This document shows, piece by piece, positions 53,059 through 61,808 of a stretch of DNA of 64,000 bases (positions are counted from its first letter, which is position 1; every line of letters begins with the position of its first letter). Below the pieces are notes generated by a model that saw only the letters and a list, made by a program, of their open reading frames with translations, searched no databases and was not told the origin of the DNA. Origin of the DNA: Paludibacter sp963678465 (GTDB lineage Bacteria > Bacteroidota > Bacteroidia > Bacteroidales > Paludibacteraceae); the NCBI GenBank assembly GCA_963678465.1, contig OY782858.1, positions 1,922,001 to 1,986,000 on the forward strand, in the 5' to 3' direction. Both the position numbers and the translations under genes were made by a program.

Positions 53059-53727
53059 TTATAATTTTCCAGTAACTTTCAATATGATAAAAACGTAAAT
53101 CAAAATCGTAATAATTGTTGAAATAATAAATATTAAAGGTTTCTCACTTATCTGTCGAAAAAGAAGTGGATAAATCCCAGGTACACGAGAATGTCTGTCA
53201 TCCATTATTTTTTCCTTTAATTCTTGTATTTGTTTTGCTATACTTTGTTTGTCTCCAGTTTCTAATTTGTTTTCTAATTCTTCAAAAATTCGAGTGAATG
53301 ACTTTGGGATCTGCCTTTCTTCTTTCATAGGCTTTTCTTCAAGACTCTTCTTAATTTCTTCAATTTGATTCGAGTAATCATCTTTTTGGGTTGGAGATAA
53401 GTGTTTGCTTGTTGCAAAACGTAGAAATAAATCTTCAAGTAAATATTGAAGATCGGTGTCAACTTCCAAGTTTACAGAATGTTGTCGGCTGACTGCGTGA
53501 AATAAGGTTGAAAGTTTTTCTTTAGTCACTGTTTCTTTGTTAACCAACATATTTTCGAATAAATCAAGAAATGAATCTTTTGCCCGATTCAGTTTTTCTT
53601 TTCTTATTTTCTTGTTTGATAATCCAATAACAACTGGTCCAAGTACAAAAAACACAAGACCAGCTATGAAATTCGTTATTAAACTAGTTTTATTCTCAAT
53701 CAAGAATTTTAATAATTCGTCCCACAT
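53059..53727 (-). CDS. Hypothetical two-TM membrane protein
   Basis: 222 residues. TM near the N-terminus (15-37, LITNFIAGLVFFVLGPVVIGL) and C-terminus (196-218, LIFIISTIITILIYVFIILKV) with a charged, coiled-coil-prone domain between (DDYSNQIEEIKKSLEEKPMKEE). No known family recognised. Hairpin topology with a central soluble domain is inference. Followed by cassette repeat copy 3. Confidence 0.75.
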   Translation of the reverse strand: MWDELLKFLIENKTSLITNFIAGLVFFVLGPVVIGLSNKKIRKEKLNRAKDSFLDLFENMLVNKETVTKEKLSTLFHAVSRQHSVNLEVDTDLQYLLEDLFLRFATSKHLSPTQKDDYSNQIEEIKKSLEEKPMKEERQIPKSFTRIFEELENKLETGDKQSIAKQIQELKEKIMDDRHSRVPGIYPLLFRQISEKPLIFIISTIITILIYVFIILKVTGKL

Positions 53728-53945
53728 ATTAAGAATTTATATTTTTAAATGTTTTATTTTATTTTTTAAGGTTGCCCATAACAATTTATATCGGCACCTA
53801 GGTGACCTTATATAAACTTTAGTCTTTGGCCTTTTATATTGTTTTTCTTTCTACCCTCCAAAGATATGAACTATTTTTTAAATTAACAACTATCTATTAA
53901 ATGATTATAAAATAGGCCGTATTATATTGTAATTTTTAATAATAA

Positions 53946-53976
53946 ATACGGGCTTTACCTAAGGTAAAGTCCGTAT
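53946..53976 (-). terminator. Hairpin beyond the cassette genes
   Basis: Stem ATACGGGCTTTACC / GGTAAAGTCCGTAT with a 3-base loop and one G-U pair; in the minus direction followed by ATTTATTATT. It could terminate the transcript of the gene remnant at 54041. The rest of 53728-54040 shows nothing. Confidence 0.6.
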
Positions 53977-54040
53977 AGAAGCGTAGTGTTGGAAACAGTC
54001 TGTCGGCAGATGTTTTTGTTTTCTTTGCACTTTTGGGGTA

Positions 54041-54298
54041 CTATAGTATCAGCGTTGTATTCATACTACTCCATGGTCCGGCCAGAGCAGGGTGTTTTGT
54101 ATTGTACCAGCGCAGATAGACATAGAGGTATTTGCCCGACGAGGCGGAACCTGCATCGAGATTGAACGAAGCCCTCGTAGAAATTTCTGCTTTCAGGCCT
54201 TCGGCCTCCGCCGAAGCGGGCGGAGTGGTACCTACAGCATACATATATTGCACACTATCGGCTCCGGCGCATATGCCCGCACGTTGACTGGTAATCAT
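54041..54298 (-). pseudogene. C-terminal remnant of a Bacteroidota hypothetical-protein family
   Basis: 85 residues ending SGKYLYVYLRWYNTKHPALAGPWSSMNTTLIL. From memory this matches the C-terminus of a roughly 200-250-residue Bacteroidota family whose members end GKxxYxxLRWENTxGxxGPWSxxxxxIIP. The N-terminal two thirds are missing; the upstream DNA is AT-rich then minisatellite. No start with a convincing ribosome site. Confidence 0.55.
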
Positions 54299-54439
54299 TT
54301 AATTTCACATCACTACCATCACTTAGCCGAAAAGAACAGTGGTTATAGTTAGCTTTACAGTCTTCGGAGTTGGCTTTACAGTTCGTCAAGCTATCTTTAC
54401 AGTATAATTTCTACATTGATTAACTTAAACTATAGTTCC

Positions 54440-54711
54440 TACGGTGCATACCCGGAGAGTTACGGTGCGTACGCGGAGAGTTACCGTACGTACGCGGGAA
54501 GCTCGGGTACGTATGCGGAGAGCTTGGGTACGTACGCGGAGTGTTCGGGTACGTATGCAGGAAGCTCGGGTAAACGCGCGGAGAGCTCGGGTAAACGCGC
54601 GGGGAGTCCGGGTAAACGCGTGGGGAGCTCGGGTAAGCGCGCGGGGAGTTCGGGTAAGCGCGCGGAGAGCTCGGGTACGTACGGTAGTAGCCCGGGTACG
54701 CACCGTACGAA
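54440..54711. repeat. 21-bp GC-rich minisatellite (12 full units and a partial)
   Basis: Twelve exact 21-base steps from 54440 to 54691, type unit TCGGGTAAACGCGCGGAGAGC, grading from TACGGTGCGTACGCGGAGAGT at the left to the AAACGCG and AAGCGCG forms, then a partial unit. Strongly GC-rich within AT-rich surroundings. Because the unit is seven codons and stop-free in four of six frames, long open frames cross it on both strands (a heptapeptide YGAYAES / SGKRAES type in one), but substitutions look non-synonymous in every frame and no homology supports a protein. Confidence 0.88.
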
Positions 54712-54859
54712 GGTCAATGTGCCTCTCAGGAGCTGTAGTAAGGATTGTCGCAATTCAAAATTGTACGTCGCCCATAAAAGTAAGAAATTCAAAATAAAGT
54801 TATTTATGTATATTTACTAAAAGTTATAAATGTAAAGAATTGAGAATAAGTCTACGGAC

Positions 54860-54986
54860 GTGGAAGCGTGGAACTGTGGAATTGTGGAAGCGTTGAATTG
54901 TTGAAGCGTTGAATAGTTGATTAACTGAATAATTGATTAATTGAAGCTACGAAACCCGGAACTCAGAACTCAGAACCCGGAACCTC
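54860..54986. repeat. Word array (GTGGAAC, GTTGAA and ACCCGGAACTCAG blocks)
   Basis: Degenerate tandem blocks GTGGAAGCGTGGAACTG, AGCGTTGAATTGTTGAAG, TTGATTAATTGAAG, then GAAACCCGGAACTCAGAACTCAG. The remainder of 54712-55224 has no gene signal that I can support. Confidence 0.72.
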
Positions 54987-55224
54987 TTACGCAAAAAGTC
55001 AGAATTGTGTCAGAATTGAAAGGTATATTAACTATATTATATGGGAAAAATTGAATAGTTTTGTTGCCAATGATAGTATTATATCTTTTGTATTCAGTTT
55101 CATTGTCTTTTTCCGACGGTAGAAAAGTCTATACAACGTGACAGTAAAAATACTCCTGTCTTTTCAGCAAGCTATAAGTGATTGTATTGTGCAAAGCCAT
55201 ACCTTCACTTTGAAAAAACAGTAT

Positions 55225-55255
55225 TCACTCCTCCTCGTTTGCAAACCGAGGAGTT
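55225..55255. repeat. CACTCCTCCTCG hairpin repeat, right copy
   Basis: Same 22-base sequence as at 48501; here the palindrome CTCCTCGTTTGCAAACCGAGGAG is nearly perfect. It lies 6 bases beyond the stop of the TPR-HTH gene and may terminate it. Confidence 0.7.
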
Positions 55256-55260
55256 TCTGC

Positions 55261-56919
55261 TTAGGCCGCAAACGATTTTATATTCAGCCTGATCCATTCT
55301 TCCAGGTCATCTTCAACATCAATATTTAAACGCTTTTTTATTTTTTTCCTTCGTGAATACATAGTGTTTTTAGTCATGTTCAGTACCTGACAAGTATCTG
55401 AAATATCGACTCCTAAACATATCATTGAAATAACAATCATATCGGGTGGCGTTAATTCAGTATGACTATTTCGTATTTCAATGAGTTTATTGTTAAACAG
55501 ACTATTGGTTTCATCAATATAATACTGCCATTCTTTTTCAGACAATATAATCTCATTTGCAATTATATCAAAGTAGTTAATCTGTTTAACAGGATCAAAT
55601 TGTCCTTGCCGTACTCTGTTGAAATTGATTGTCATATCTATTTTTTGTCGTAACTTTGATAGTAACAAATCATGCTTTTTCCGATTCTCCGATTCTTTCT
55701 TGTTCAATTCTAATTCCAGTTTTTGTTGTTCCAATGCTTGTTGCAATTGTTTTTTCTTGAATTGACTATTTATCATTAATAAAATATTTATAATTATCAG
55801 TACAATAATCACGAGTACTGCAATCCAAATTATTTTAGATCTGTTGGCAATTTTAAGTTCTGCATTCTCCTTTTCTTTTTCTACCAAGTCAAACTGCTTA
55901 TCAATACTATATATTTGATCTCTTAGTTTCGCTACAAAAATTGAATCTTGAAAAATATAAGCATCACTCAGAGCTTCGAATGCTTGTTTATAATTGGCGT
56001 CATTTCTATACAGATAAGCAGTCACTATTTTTTTCAACTCTTCATTTGACGAATTGCTCCTTTTCTCGTTTGATATTTTTAAATAATATAACGCTGAATC
56101 GTTCATATTTAGAGTAGTATAAACAAGCGCTAAAAAAGCGGCATATCTTATTCGCCCTGAAGGACAGTACTTATATCCAATAGTCAGTTGATTGATAGCC
56201 TTTCTATAGTCTGTATTGCACAATAGCTCACCTTCGTAAGCTATAAGTTCATATTTCAGAGCAGTATCATTCAGTTTTTCACGTAAATATTTAGCCTTGT
56301 TCAAATAAAGCATTGTGCTGTCAGATGGTTGATCTAGTAGGTAATACATTTGCGACATTTGGTAATAACAATACATCTTATACCTATCGTTCGAAGTGCG
56401 TTCGAAAATTTTCAAAGCTTTTTTAAAATACTCATTGGCATGATAATAATTCTTTTCCTTTACATAAACATAACCCATATTTAAAGTTGCTAAACCCAAA
56501 ATATCAGACGTCTCTATGTTATCTAAATCTGATATCGCTTTTTTGTATGCTAATAATGCTTCTTTATTTCGCTTTAACAATTCAGAAATGCATCCAGATA
56601 AATAATAGGCAGTACCGCGATATTTTTCTAGTTTACTGTTTTCGTAATACCTAACAGCCACATTAATAATACTATCCGATTCTATATTCATAAAAAGTTT
56701 ATACTGTGCATGAGTAAAATGCAGACACCATGCTGCATAATCCGCTCTCGAAAGTTTTTCCGGATTAGAAATTGATTTCAAAATCGTATAAGCACTATCT
56801 GGATATTCATATAACACACTTTCTGCTTTTAATATTTGTACGTTATTCGTATAGTCCGCTTCACAAGCATACATGAAAACTATCACTAAAACTCCAAAAA
56901 TGATTTTAAAACTTCTCAT
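55261..56919 (-). CDS. TPR-HTH membrane regulator (lipoprotein-type N-terminus)
   Basis: 552 residues. N-terminal signal with possible lipidation Cys (VFMYACEADY), TPR repeats through about 40-340 (LATLNMGYVYVKEKNYYHANEYFKKALKIFE), one TM at about 368-390 (IIWIAVLVIIVLIIINILLMI), a Lys/Glu-rich coiled coil, then a C-terminal HTH of LuxR-like type (ELTPPDMIVISMICLGVDISDTCQVLNMTKNTMYSRRKKIKKRLNI). This Bacteroidales architecture links an extracytoplasmic TPR sensor to DNA binding. Divergent from the DUF3244 gene, a plausible target. Confidence 0.87.
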   Translation of the reverse strand: MRSFKIIFGVLVIVFMYACEADYTNNVQILKAESVLYEYPDSAYTILKSISNPEKLSRADYAAWCLHFTHAQYKLFMNIESDSIINVAVRYYENSKLEKYRGTAYYLSGCISELLKRNKEALLAYKKAISDLDNIETSDILGLATLNMGYVYVKEKNYYHANEYFKKALKIFERTSNDRYKMYCYYQMSQMYYLLDQPSDSTMLYLNKAKYLREKLNDTALKYELIAYEGELLCNTDYRKAINQLTIGYKYCPSGRIRYAAFLALVYTTLNMNDSALYYLKISNEKRSNSSNEELKKIVTAYLYRNDANYKQAFEALSDAYIFQDSIFVAKLRDQIYSIDKQFDLVEKEKENAELKIANRSKIIWIAVLVIIVLIIINILLMINSQFKKKQLQQALEQQKLELELNKKESENRKKHDLLLSKLRQKIDMTINFNRVRQGQFDPVKQINYFDIIANEIILSEKEWQYYIDETNSLFNNKLIEIRNSHTELTPPDMIVISMICLGVDISDTCQVLNMTKNTMYSRRKKIKKRLNIDVEDDLEEWIRLNIKSFAA

Positions 56920-57065
56920 ACTTTATTTACAATACAGGTGTTAAAAAACAGCTATTTTAAAGTCTGAGTCATCCCCATACCCTAAAAAGTTTTTTTTATT
57001 TTTTTATCTATATAAATATCAACTTATTACCACAATCAAAAACTGAGGGCCGTACCGTATTTATT

Positions 57066-57097
57066 TTTGACGATTTGGCGCTTCCTTAGTAACTTTG
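57066..57097 (+). promoter_or_regulatory. Promoter of the DUF3244 gene
   Basis: TTTG (57066-57069), 20-base spacer, TAACTTTG (57090-57097): perfect consensus, 50 bases before the ATG. Confidence 0.72.
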
Positions 57098-57146
57098 AAT
57101 GCAAAATTAATAAAAAAACACTCATTTAAAACAGACAATTATTATA

Positions 57147-57515
57147 ATGAAAAAAATTGAATTCTTAACTCTGCTTATTCTGTTATCAGTTTTTACATCT
57201 ATTAGCGCCAAAGAAGTCGTTATAGAGAAACAAAAAACTGATAATATCGATCCCGGTCGTCCCCGTGTCCCCGTACTTATTCCACTAACGGCAGACATAT
57301 CCCCTACGGAGTTATACCTTCATTTTACTACGGCGGTGGGAGTAGCGGACATAACAGTAACCAACGGCGATGGAGTTATTCTTCACTCCGCCTTGTTCGA
57401 CACTGAAGCCAACAGCGAATTATATATACCAGTAGAGATGTGGAACTCCGGTGACTATACTGTTACAATCAGCTATGGAAGTATAATACTCGAAGGCAAG
57501 TTTGATATTTTGTGA
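57147..57515 (+). CDS. DUF3244 small secreted protein
   Basis: 122 residues. Signal peptide (1-21, FTSISAK), short linker with PGRPRVPVLIPL, then an Ig-like beta sandwich (55-122) ending YTVTISYGSIILEGKFDIL, the DUF3244 pattern. Function unknown; such genes often neighbour TPR-HTH regulators, as here. Confidence 0.88.
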   Translation: MKKIEFLTLLILLSVFTSISAKEVVIEKQKTDNIDPGRPRVPVLIPLTADISPTELYLHFTTAVGVADITVTNGDGVILHSALFDTEANSELYIPVEMWNSGDYTVTISYGSIILEGKFDIL

Positions 57516-57557
57516 AAGATATGTGATAGTATCTGCTTTTTTACCTTGACTAAGATA

Positions 57558-57590
57558 TCCGTCCGGCAGAATTTAACCCTGCCGGGCGGA
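57558..57590 (+). terminator. Terminator of the DUF3244 gene
   Basis: Stem TCCGTCCGGCAG / CTGCCGGGCGGA with one G-U and a 9-base loop, followed by an AT-rich stretch with a weak T-tract. Confidence 0.7.
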
Positions 57591-58257
57591 TTGAAAAATT
57601 TATTGTTTACACCCTTTTTTAGAACTATAACAGGGAAAAAGGTTTTCCTTTAAAGAGAAAACCTGTTTTAATTGAAAAACAAGATGCAGACCTGCTCAAT
57701 TCGGCCCGTTTTTCGCACCTTTTTGATAGATAAAAATAGTTTGTCCTACTTTTTTTCTTTTGTCAGACGTTAAACTACAGATAATCAGCTATGTTTAAAA
57801 GTGCTTTGTCCTACTTTTTTTTACTTAATATTTTGGTACTTGATTGTTAAGTTGATAAATTTACCTTTGAGAAAAACTATTTTCTGAGAAATAGGTAGTT
57901 AGACAAATTACCAGGCAATAACGCTGTAATATGAAAATAATTTGAAGCTATTACTAAGGCAGGGCAAGACACCCTGCAAATAAAATAAAAAAAGCGGAGC
58001 CGGTCATTCTATTGTTTCACGCAACTTAACCGACTTCCGCCTATCACTCACTTAAAAAAGAAAGGGACTTTGCAAATTTACAGAACATTATTTACAGGAA
58101 GCAACAAAATAACTTTAATTATAAATTCTTGACTGGCTTTCGGTCTTTAGCAGAAGAGTTTTATATTTTTTCTTATAACCAAACAAATTTAATCAGAATG
58201 TTCAGGGCCTATCAAAAACAAAAAAAAACGCCTAAGCATTCATAAAATTACATTAAA
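57591..58257. other. Gene-free stretch with small hairpins
   Basis: Contains AGGTTTTC/GAAAACCT (57640-57664), GCAGGG/CCCTGC (57959-57977) and two copies of TTTGTCCTACTTTTTTT about 65 bases apart (near 57740 and 57803). No gene, no consensus promoter before the FN3 lipoprotein gene. Confidence 0.5.
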
Positions 58258-60018
58258 ATGAAGAAAATATTATATGTTTTTGTTGTTGCCCTTATGACAA
58301 TGTTTGTATCATGCGATAAAAATGAAAACGTTGTAGATGATCAATCTACTCCCACGAATCCAGAAGAGCTATATGCTAAAACTGAATACAATCTCGATAT
58401 GCGAGATTTTGCTATGGCAGTAAACGAAGCAATAAATGCGAATAAATCGTTTCGCAAACTGATAAAAGAAGAAGCAATGAAAAAGTTTGATGGTGATTAC
58501 GATGTTCTGTTAACTAACATTGTGGATAAGCCTGTTGCACACAATGACGTGGATAACGGGATTAATACACCGAACAAGGCAAAAACCAATTTTACTGTAT
58601 GCGACTTGCTAGAAGATGCATTTTTTGCACTTGCCGAGAAAGATAAAATTAGAGGAATAAGCACAAAATCAAGATTAAAGCTTTCTGACTCACGGCAAAA
58701 ATCAATTGCGAATAATCAATCTATTATCAGCGAGTTAACTGAAAAATATCCTGACTTACAAATTTCTGTGCCTATTCACTTAGAAGATTTGGAAGATGAA
58801 AGCTATATAGCCCCAGTAGTTTTTATACCTTATGAAGTAGACGAAGAAACAACAAAGTATCTTCCCGCTTTTATCGAGAATGAGATTACATTTTTAGATG
58901 CAAACAATGAGCCTGATGATGCTGTTATTGTGATTGGAATGAACGAAAGAATTAAACTTCCTGTGATAGATGCAGAATTAGCCCCTATACCTACTAACTT
59001 AGCCGCGCAACCTACAAATGCAGGAATTTTATTAACTTGGAAAAAATCAATCGACGCAACACCAATAAATACAGTCGGTTATAACATTTACCGGAAATAT
59101 AATAATGATGGAGGATATTATAAAATAGGCAATACAGTTGGGTTAAACAATGTTAGCTTTACTGATTTTAATATTTCCTATGGATCTACTTATTCTTATT
59201 CTATCTCTGCCTATAACTCTAACGGCGAATCTGATCGGACACAGGAAGTTTCAGAAACAACATCTGCACTAGAGAGCCCAGAAAAAATAATAGTAAATAC
59301 TGCAAGTGCTGCAAAAACTTTGGACATAGAATGGGATGCTACGAAAATAGGCGAATCTTACGAGATTTACAGAAGAAAAACTGGAGAAATAAATTTCACC
59401 AAATTAACAGAAAACATAGGCTTATATAACAATTTCTTTACAGACACCAACTTAGAAGGTGGCGCTGTATATAGCTACAAGGTAAGGGCTAAAAATTCAG
59501 CAAATGCTTACTCGACTTGGAGTAAGACAACATCTCTTCACGCTTCCGATAGACAATTAGATAGTGAATTAAAGGTTGCAAGTATATACTTCCCGGATAA
59601 AGGTTCAGTCGAACCATGGTGGAGAGGAGATCCAGAGTTGCTTCTTGTAGTAACTGGGAGTATCGGAGATAATAATGCCTCTATTATATTAAACTCCGGA
59701 ATGATTCAGACAAGTGGTGTTTCAAATAATGAATGGTACACGCTAAACTTACAAGTTTCTCCACATTGGAATCCCAATTCAACAGGTTCTGTTTATGTTT
59801 TCGAATGGAGTGAAATGGATGGTGGTGGTACAAAAACATATACGATATCTTCAAGTTACGAAGAAAAACGGGATAATACTGCTACTGTAAAATCAGGGGC
59901 AAGCCTTACATATGAATCAAACAAAGGGAATGATCGTATTGGGATTGTGACGGTTGCCTGGTGGGAAGCTATATCTACTGAATATAAATGTTCAAACATG
60001 TATTGGAAATTGAATTAA
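58258..60018 (+). CDS. Lipoprotein with two fibronectin type III domains
   Basis: 586 residues; lipoprotein signal with Cys in MTMFVSCDKNE. Residues 35-230 are an unassigned acidic/helical region (LDMRDFAMAVNEAI, VVFIPYEVDEETTKYLPAFI). Two FN3 domains follow: about 245-335 (LAAQPTNAGILLTWKKS..GYNIYRKYN) and 340-425 (KTLDIEWDATKIGESYEIYRRK). The C-terminal 140 residues are beta-rich (SIYFPDKGSVEPWWRGDPELLLVV) without known family. Surface binding or adhesion is a guess. Precedes a barrel-like gene by 35 bases. Confidence 0.83.
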   Translation: MKKILYVFVVALMTMFVSCDKNENVVDDQSTPTNPEELYAKTEYNLDMRDFAMAVNEAINANKSFRKLIKEEAMKKFDGDYDVLLTNIVDKPVAHNDVDNGINTPNKAKTNFTVCDLLEDAFFALAEKDKIRGISTKSRLKLSDSRQKSIANNQSIISELTEKYPDLQISVPIHLEDLEDESYIAPVVFIPYEVDEETTKYLPAFIENEITFLDANNEPDDAVIVIGMNERIKLPVIDAELAPIPTNLAAQPTNAGILLTWKKSIDATPINTVGYNIYRKYNNDGGYYKIGNTVGLNNVSFTDFNISYGSTYSYSISAYNSNGESDRTQEVSETTSALESPEKIIVNTASAAKTLDIEWDATKIGESYEIYRRKTGEINFTKLTENIGLYNNFFTDTNLEGGAVYSYKVRAKNSANAYSTWSKTTSLHASDRQLDSELKVASIYFPDKGSVEPWWRGDPELLLVVTGSIGDNNASIILNSGMIQTSGVSNNEWYTLNLQVSPHWNPNSTGSVYVFEWSEMDGGGTKTYTISSSYEEKRDNTATVKSGASLTYESNKGNDRIGIVTVAWWEAISTEYKCSNMYWKLN

Positions 60019-60053
60019 ATGAATGTAATAAATGAATTAAGAATATTAAATAT

Positions 60054-60719
60054 ATGAAAACTCTAATTCTCTTTTTCATCGTTTTTCCATCTTCTATTTT
60101 TGCTCAAATAAATTATGGAGTAGTTGTAGCAGCAGGTACATCAAAAATGGTAACAGCTAATTTTCAGGATAATTGGGGAGAGTTTTATTCAGGAGGCTTA
60201 TCATTAAGTTACACCGATAAAAATAATTTTATATACGAGACAGGTTTGTATTTTGATTATAGAGATTTGAAAATAGACCATTATTCTTCCGAATTATCTC
60301 CAAATGTTGATGGTATATTATATCATATAAAGGATCTTAAGATACCCTTCATCTTTGGAACTAAAATTGACAATGGACTTTTTTCGAAGTTTAATTTAAT
60401 TATTCAAGGGGGTATGTTTTTCTCTTATGGACTAAATGGTAAAGGAAAGATATATTATTATAGTGATTTACATGGTGATTGGTACAATGTAAACAACGTT
60501 TTCAAAACAAACAATACCATAATAAACTCTACATCGTATGAATATTCTCCTTTAAAGAGATTTGACACAGGAATACTGCTAAAAGCAGGACTAAAATATC
60601 AACAATTTTATTTTAGTTTAAATTCTGAAACCGGATTAGTCAACTTGAATTCTTATTATGATAGTAAGATAAGAAGTTCCAGCTTGTATCTGTCAATTGC
60701 ATATAATTTTGCAAAATAG
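60054..60719 (+). CDS. Outer-membrane beta-barrel-like protein
   Basis: 221 residues. Signal peptide (1-18, SIFAQ), then alternating strands typical of small porin-like barrels (FIYETGLYFDYRDLKIDHYS, GILLKAGLKYQQFYFSLNSETGLVNL) and a C-terminal aromatic strand SSSLYLSIAYNFAK, suited to BAM insertion. Probably cotranscribed with the FN3 lipoprotein. Confidence 0.8.
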   Translation: MKTLILFFIVFPSSIFAQINYGVVVAAGTSKMVTANFQDNWGEFYSGGLSLSYTDKNNFIYETGLYFDYRDLKIDHYSSELSPNVDGILYHIKDLKIPFIFGTKIDNGLFSKFNLIIQGGMFFSYGLNGKGKIYYYSDLHGDWYNVNNVFKTNNTIINSTSYEYSPLKRFDTGILLKAGLKYQQFYFSLNSETGLVNLNSYYDSKIRSSSLYLSIAYNFAK

Positions 60720-60781
60720 ACTTATCTATAACTCATTCAATGTGTTAAGTCTGTAATTACGATATTTTTTACAAAAACAAA

Positions 60782-60833
60782 GTGAAGCCGTCACTACCAA
60801 TAGTTCAAAACTACAAAAACCTGACGGCTTCAC
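60782..60833. terminator. Inverted repeat after the barrel gene
   Basis: Perfect 12-base arms GTGAAGCCGTCA and TGACGGCTTCAC around a 28-base loop. No T-tract follows, so a protein-binding or REP-like role is as likely as termination. Confidence 0.6.
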
Positions 60834-60929
60834 TAATATAGTGGAGGGTTGATTAAATTTGGCGTTTCACTTAAATAGAGCAAAAAAAAACAAAAAACCA
60901 ACAAACAAAATTAATTAATATCTACAATT

Positions 60930-61577
60930 ATGAAACGTAAACTGAACATTTTTAAAGCATTGACTTTATCTCTATTTCTGTTAACCATTGTAGCTTGCGA
61001 CAGTACAAATGACCTAAAAGTGGAAACTGCAGCATTCTCTGTCAACAACGACTCGGTGTATCTTACAAAATCAATAACTTTTACCGCCAGCGACTCTTTA
61101 GGTGGAAACGACTATTCCTGGGATTTTGGAGACGGAAATAAGCTAATGGGAAAATACAATGTAACTCATACTTATGAAAAGGGTGGACAATTTACAGCCA
61201 CACTGACAATAAATGGGTTTAAAAGTTCAAAAACAATCACCGTATACAAAGGCACTGTTAGTTTCCGGATTATAAATCAAAGCAACGAATATATCAACTT
61301 CCTTACCTATATCGATAATTATCTGACAGGTAATGTAAATCGATTTAATGTACAACCAAAATCAAATTCAAACACTATATATTGTATAAATAGTTCTACA
61401 ACACAAAAACATATATTGGGGATTTCATTATTTATAAATAATTCAGAATATATGTTGGAAGATATCCTATGGATCTCGGATTTTGAACACCATGACATTA
61501 TAGTGACAGACGAAACAAAGGTACATGCCCGAAGTTACTCAGGCAATCCAAATATTGTAATGATTAAAGATTTATAG
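60930..61577 (+). CDS. PKD-domain lipoprotein
   Basis: 215 residues; lipoprotein signal with Cys in LTIVACDSTN. One PKD domain (about 35-105) with DYSWDFGDGN and VTHTYEKGGQFTATLTI. The C-terminal 110 residues are beta-rich and unassigned. Likely cell-surface. Confidence 0.85.
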   Translation: MKRKLNIFKALTLSLFLLTIVACDSTNDLKVETAAFSVNNDSVYLTKSITFTASDSLGGNDYSWDFGDGNKLMGKYNVTHTYEKGGQFTATLTINGFKSSKTITVYKGTVSFRIINQSNEYINFLTYIDNYLTGNVNRFNVQPKSNSNTIYCINSSTTQKHILGISLFINNSEYMLEDILWISDFEHHDIIVTDETKVHARSYSGNPNIVMIKDL

Positions 61578-61808
61578 GCTGAATTGCATTTCGACAAAAA
61601 AGAGCGCTGCCAACTACCAAAAATAAGAAATATCCAACTTTACATTCTTTTAAAACTTCTGACCAAAAGCATAATAAATGTTTTTAAACCAAATGTTTAA
61701 TTATATTATTTTGGTGGGGAATACTATAATTTTTACATTTGCAATGTAAAAAAAGAATATCAACAGATAGAGCTATTAAGGATCTACTGAAGAACTATTA
61801 GAATGAAA

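Noticed and set aside
54041..54298. Intact small gene
   Set aside because: Matches only the C-terminal part of a longer family as far as I can recall, so listed as a remnant.
54416..54820. Four long open frames on both strands over the minisatellite
   Set aside because: All arise because the 21-base unit lacks stops in four frames; substitutions are non-synonymous in each and no ribosome site or homology supports any.
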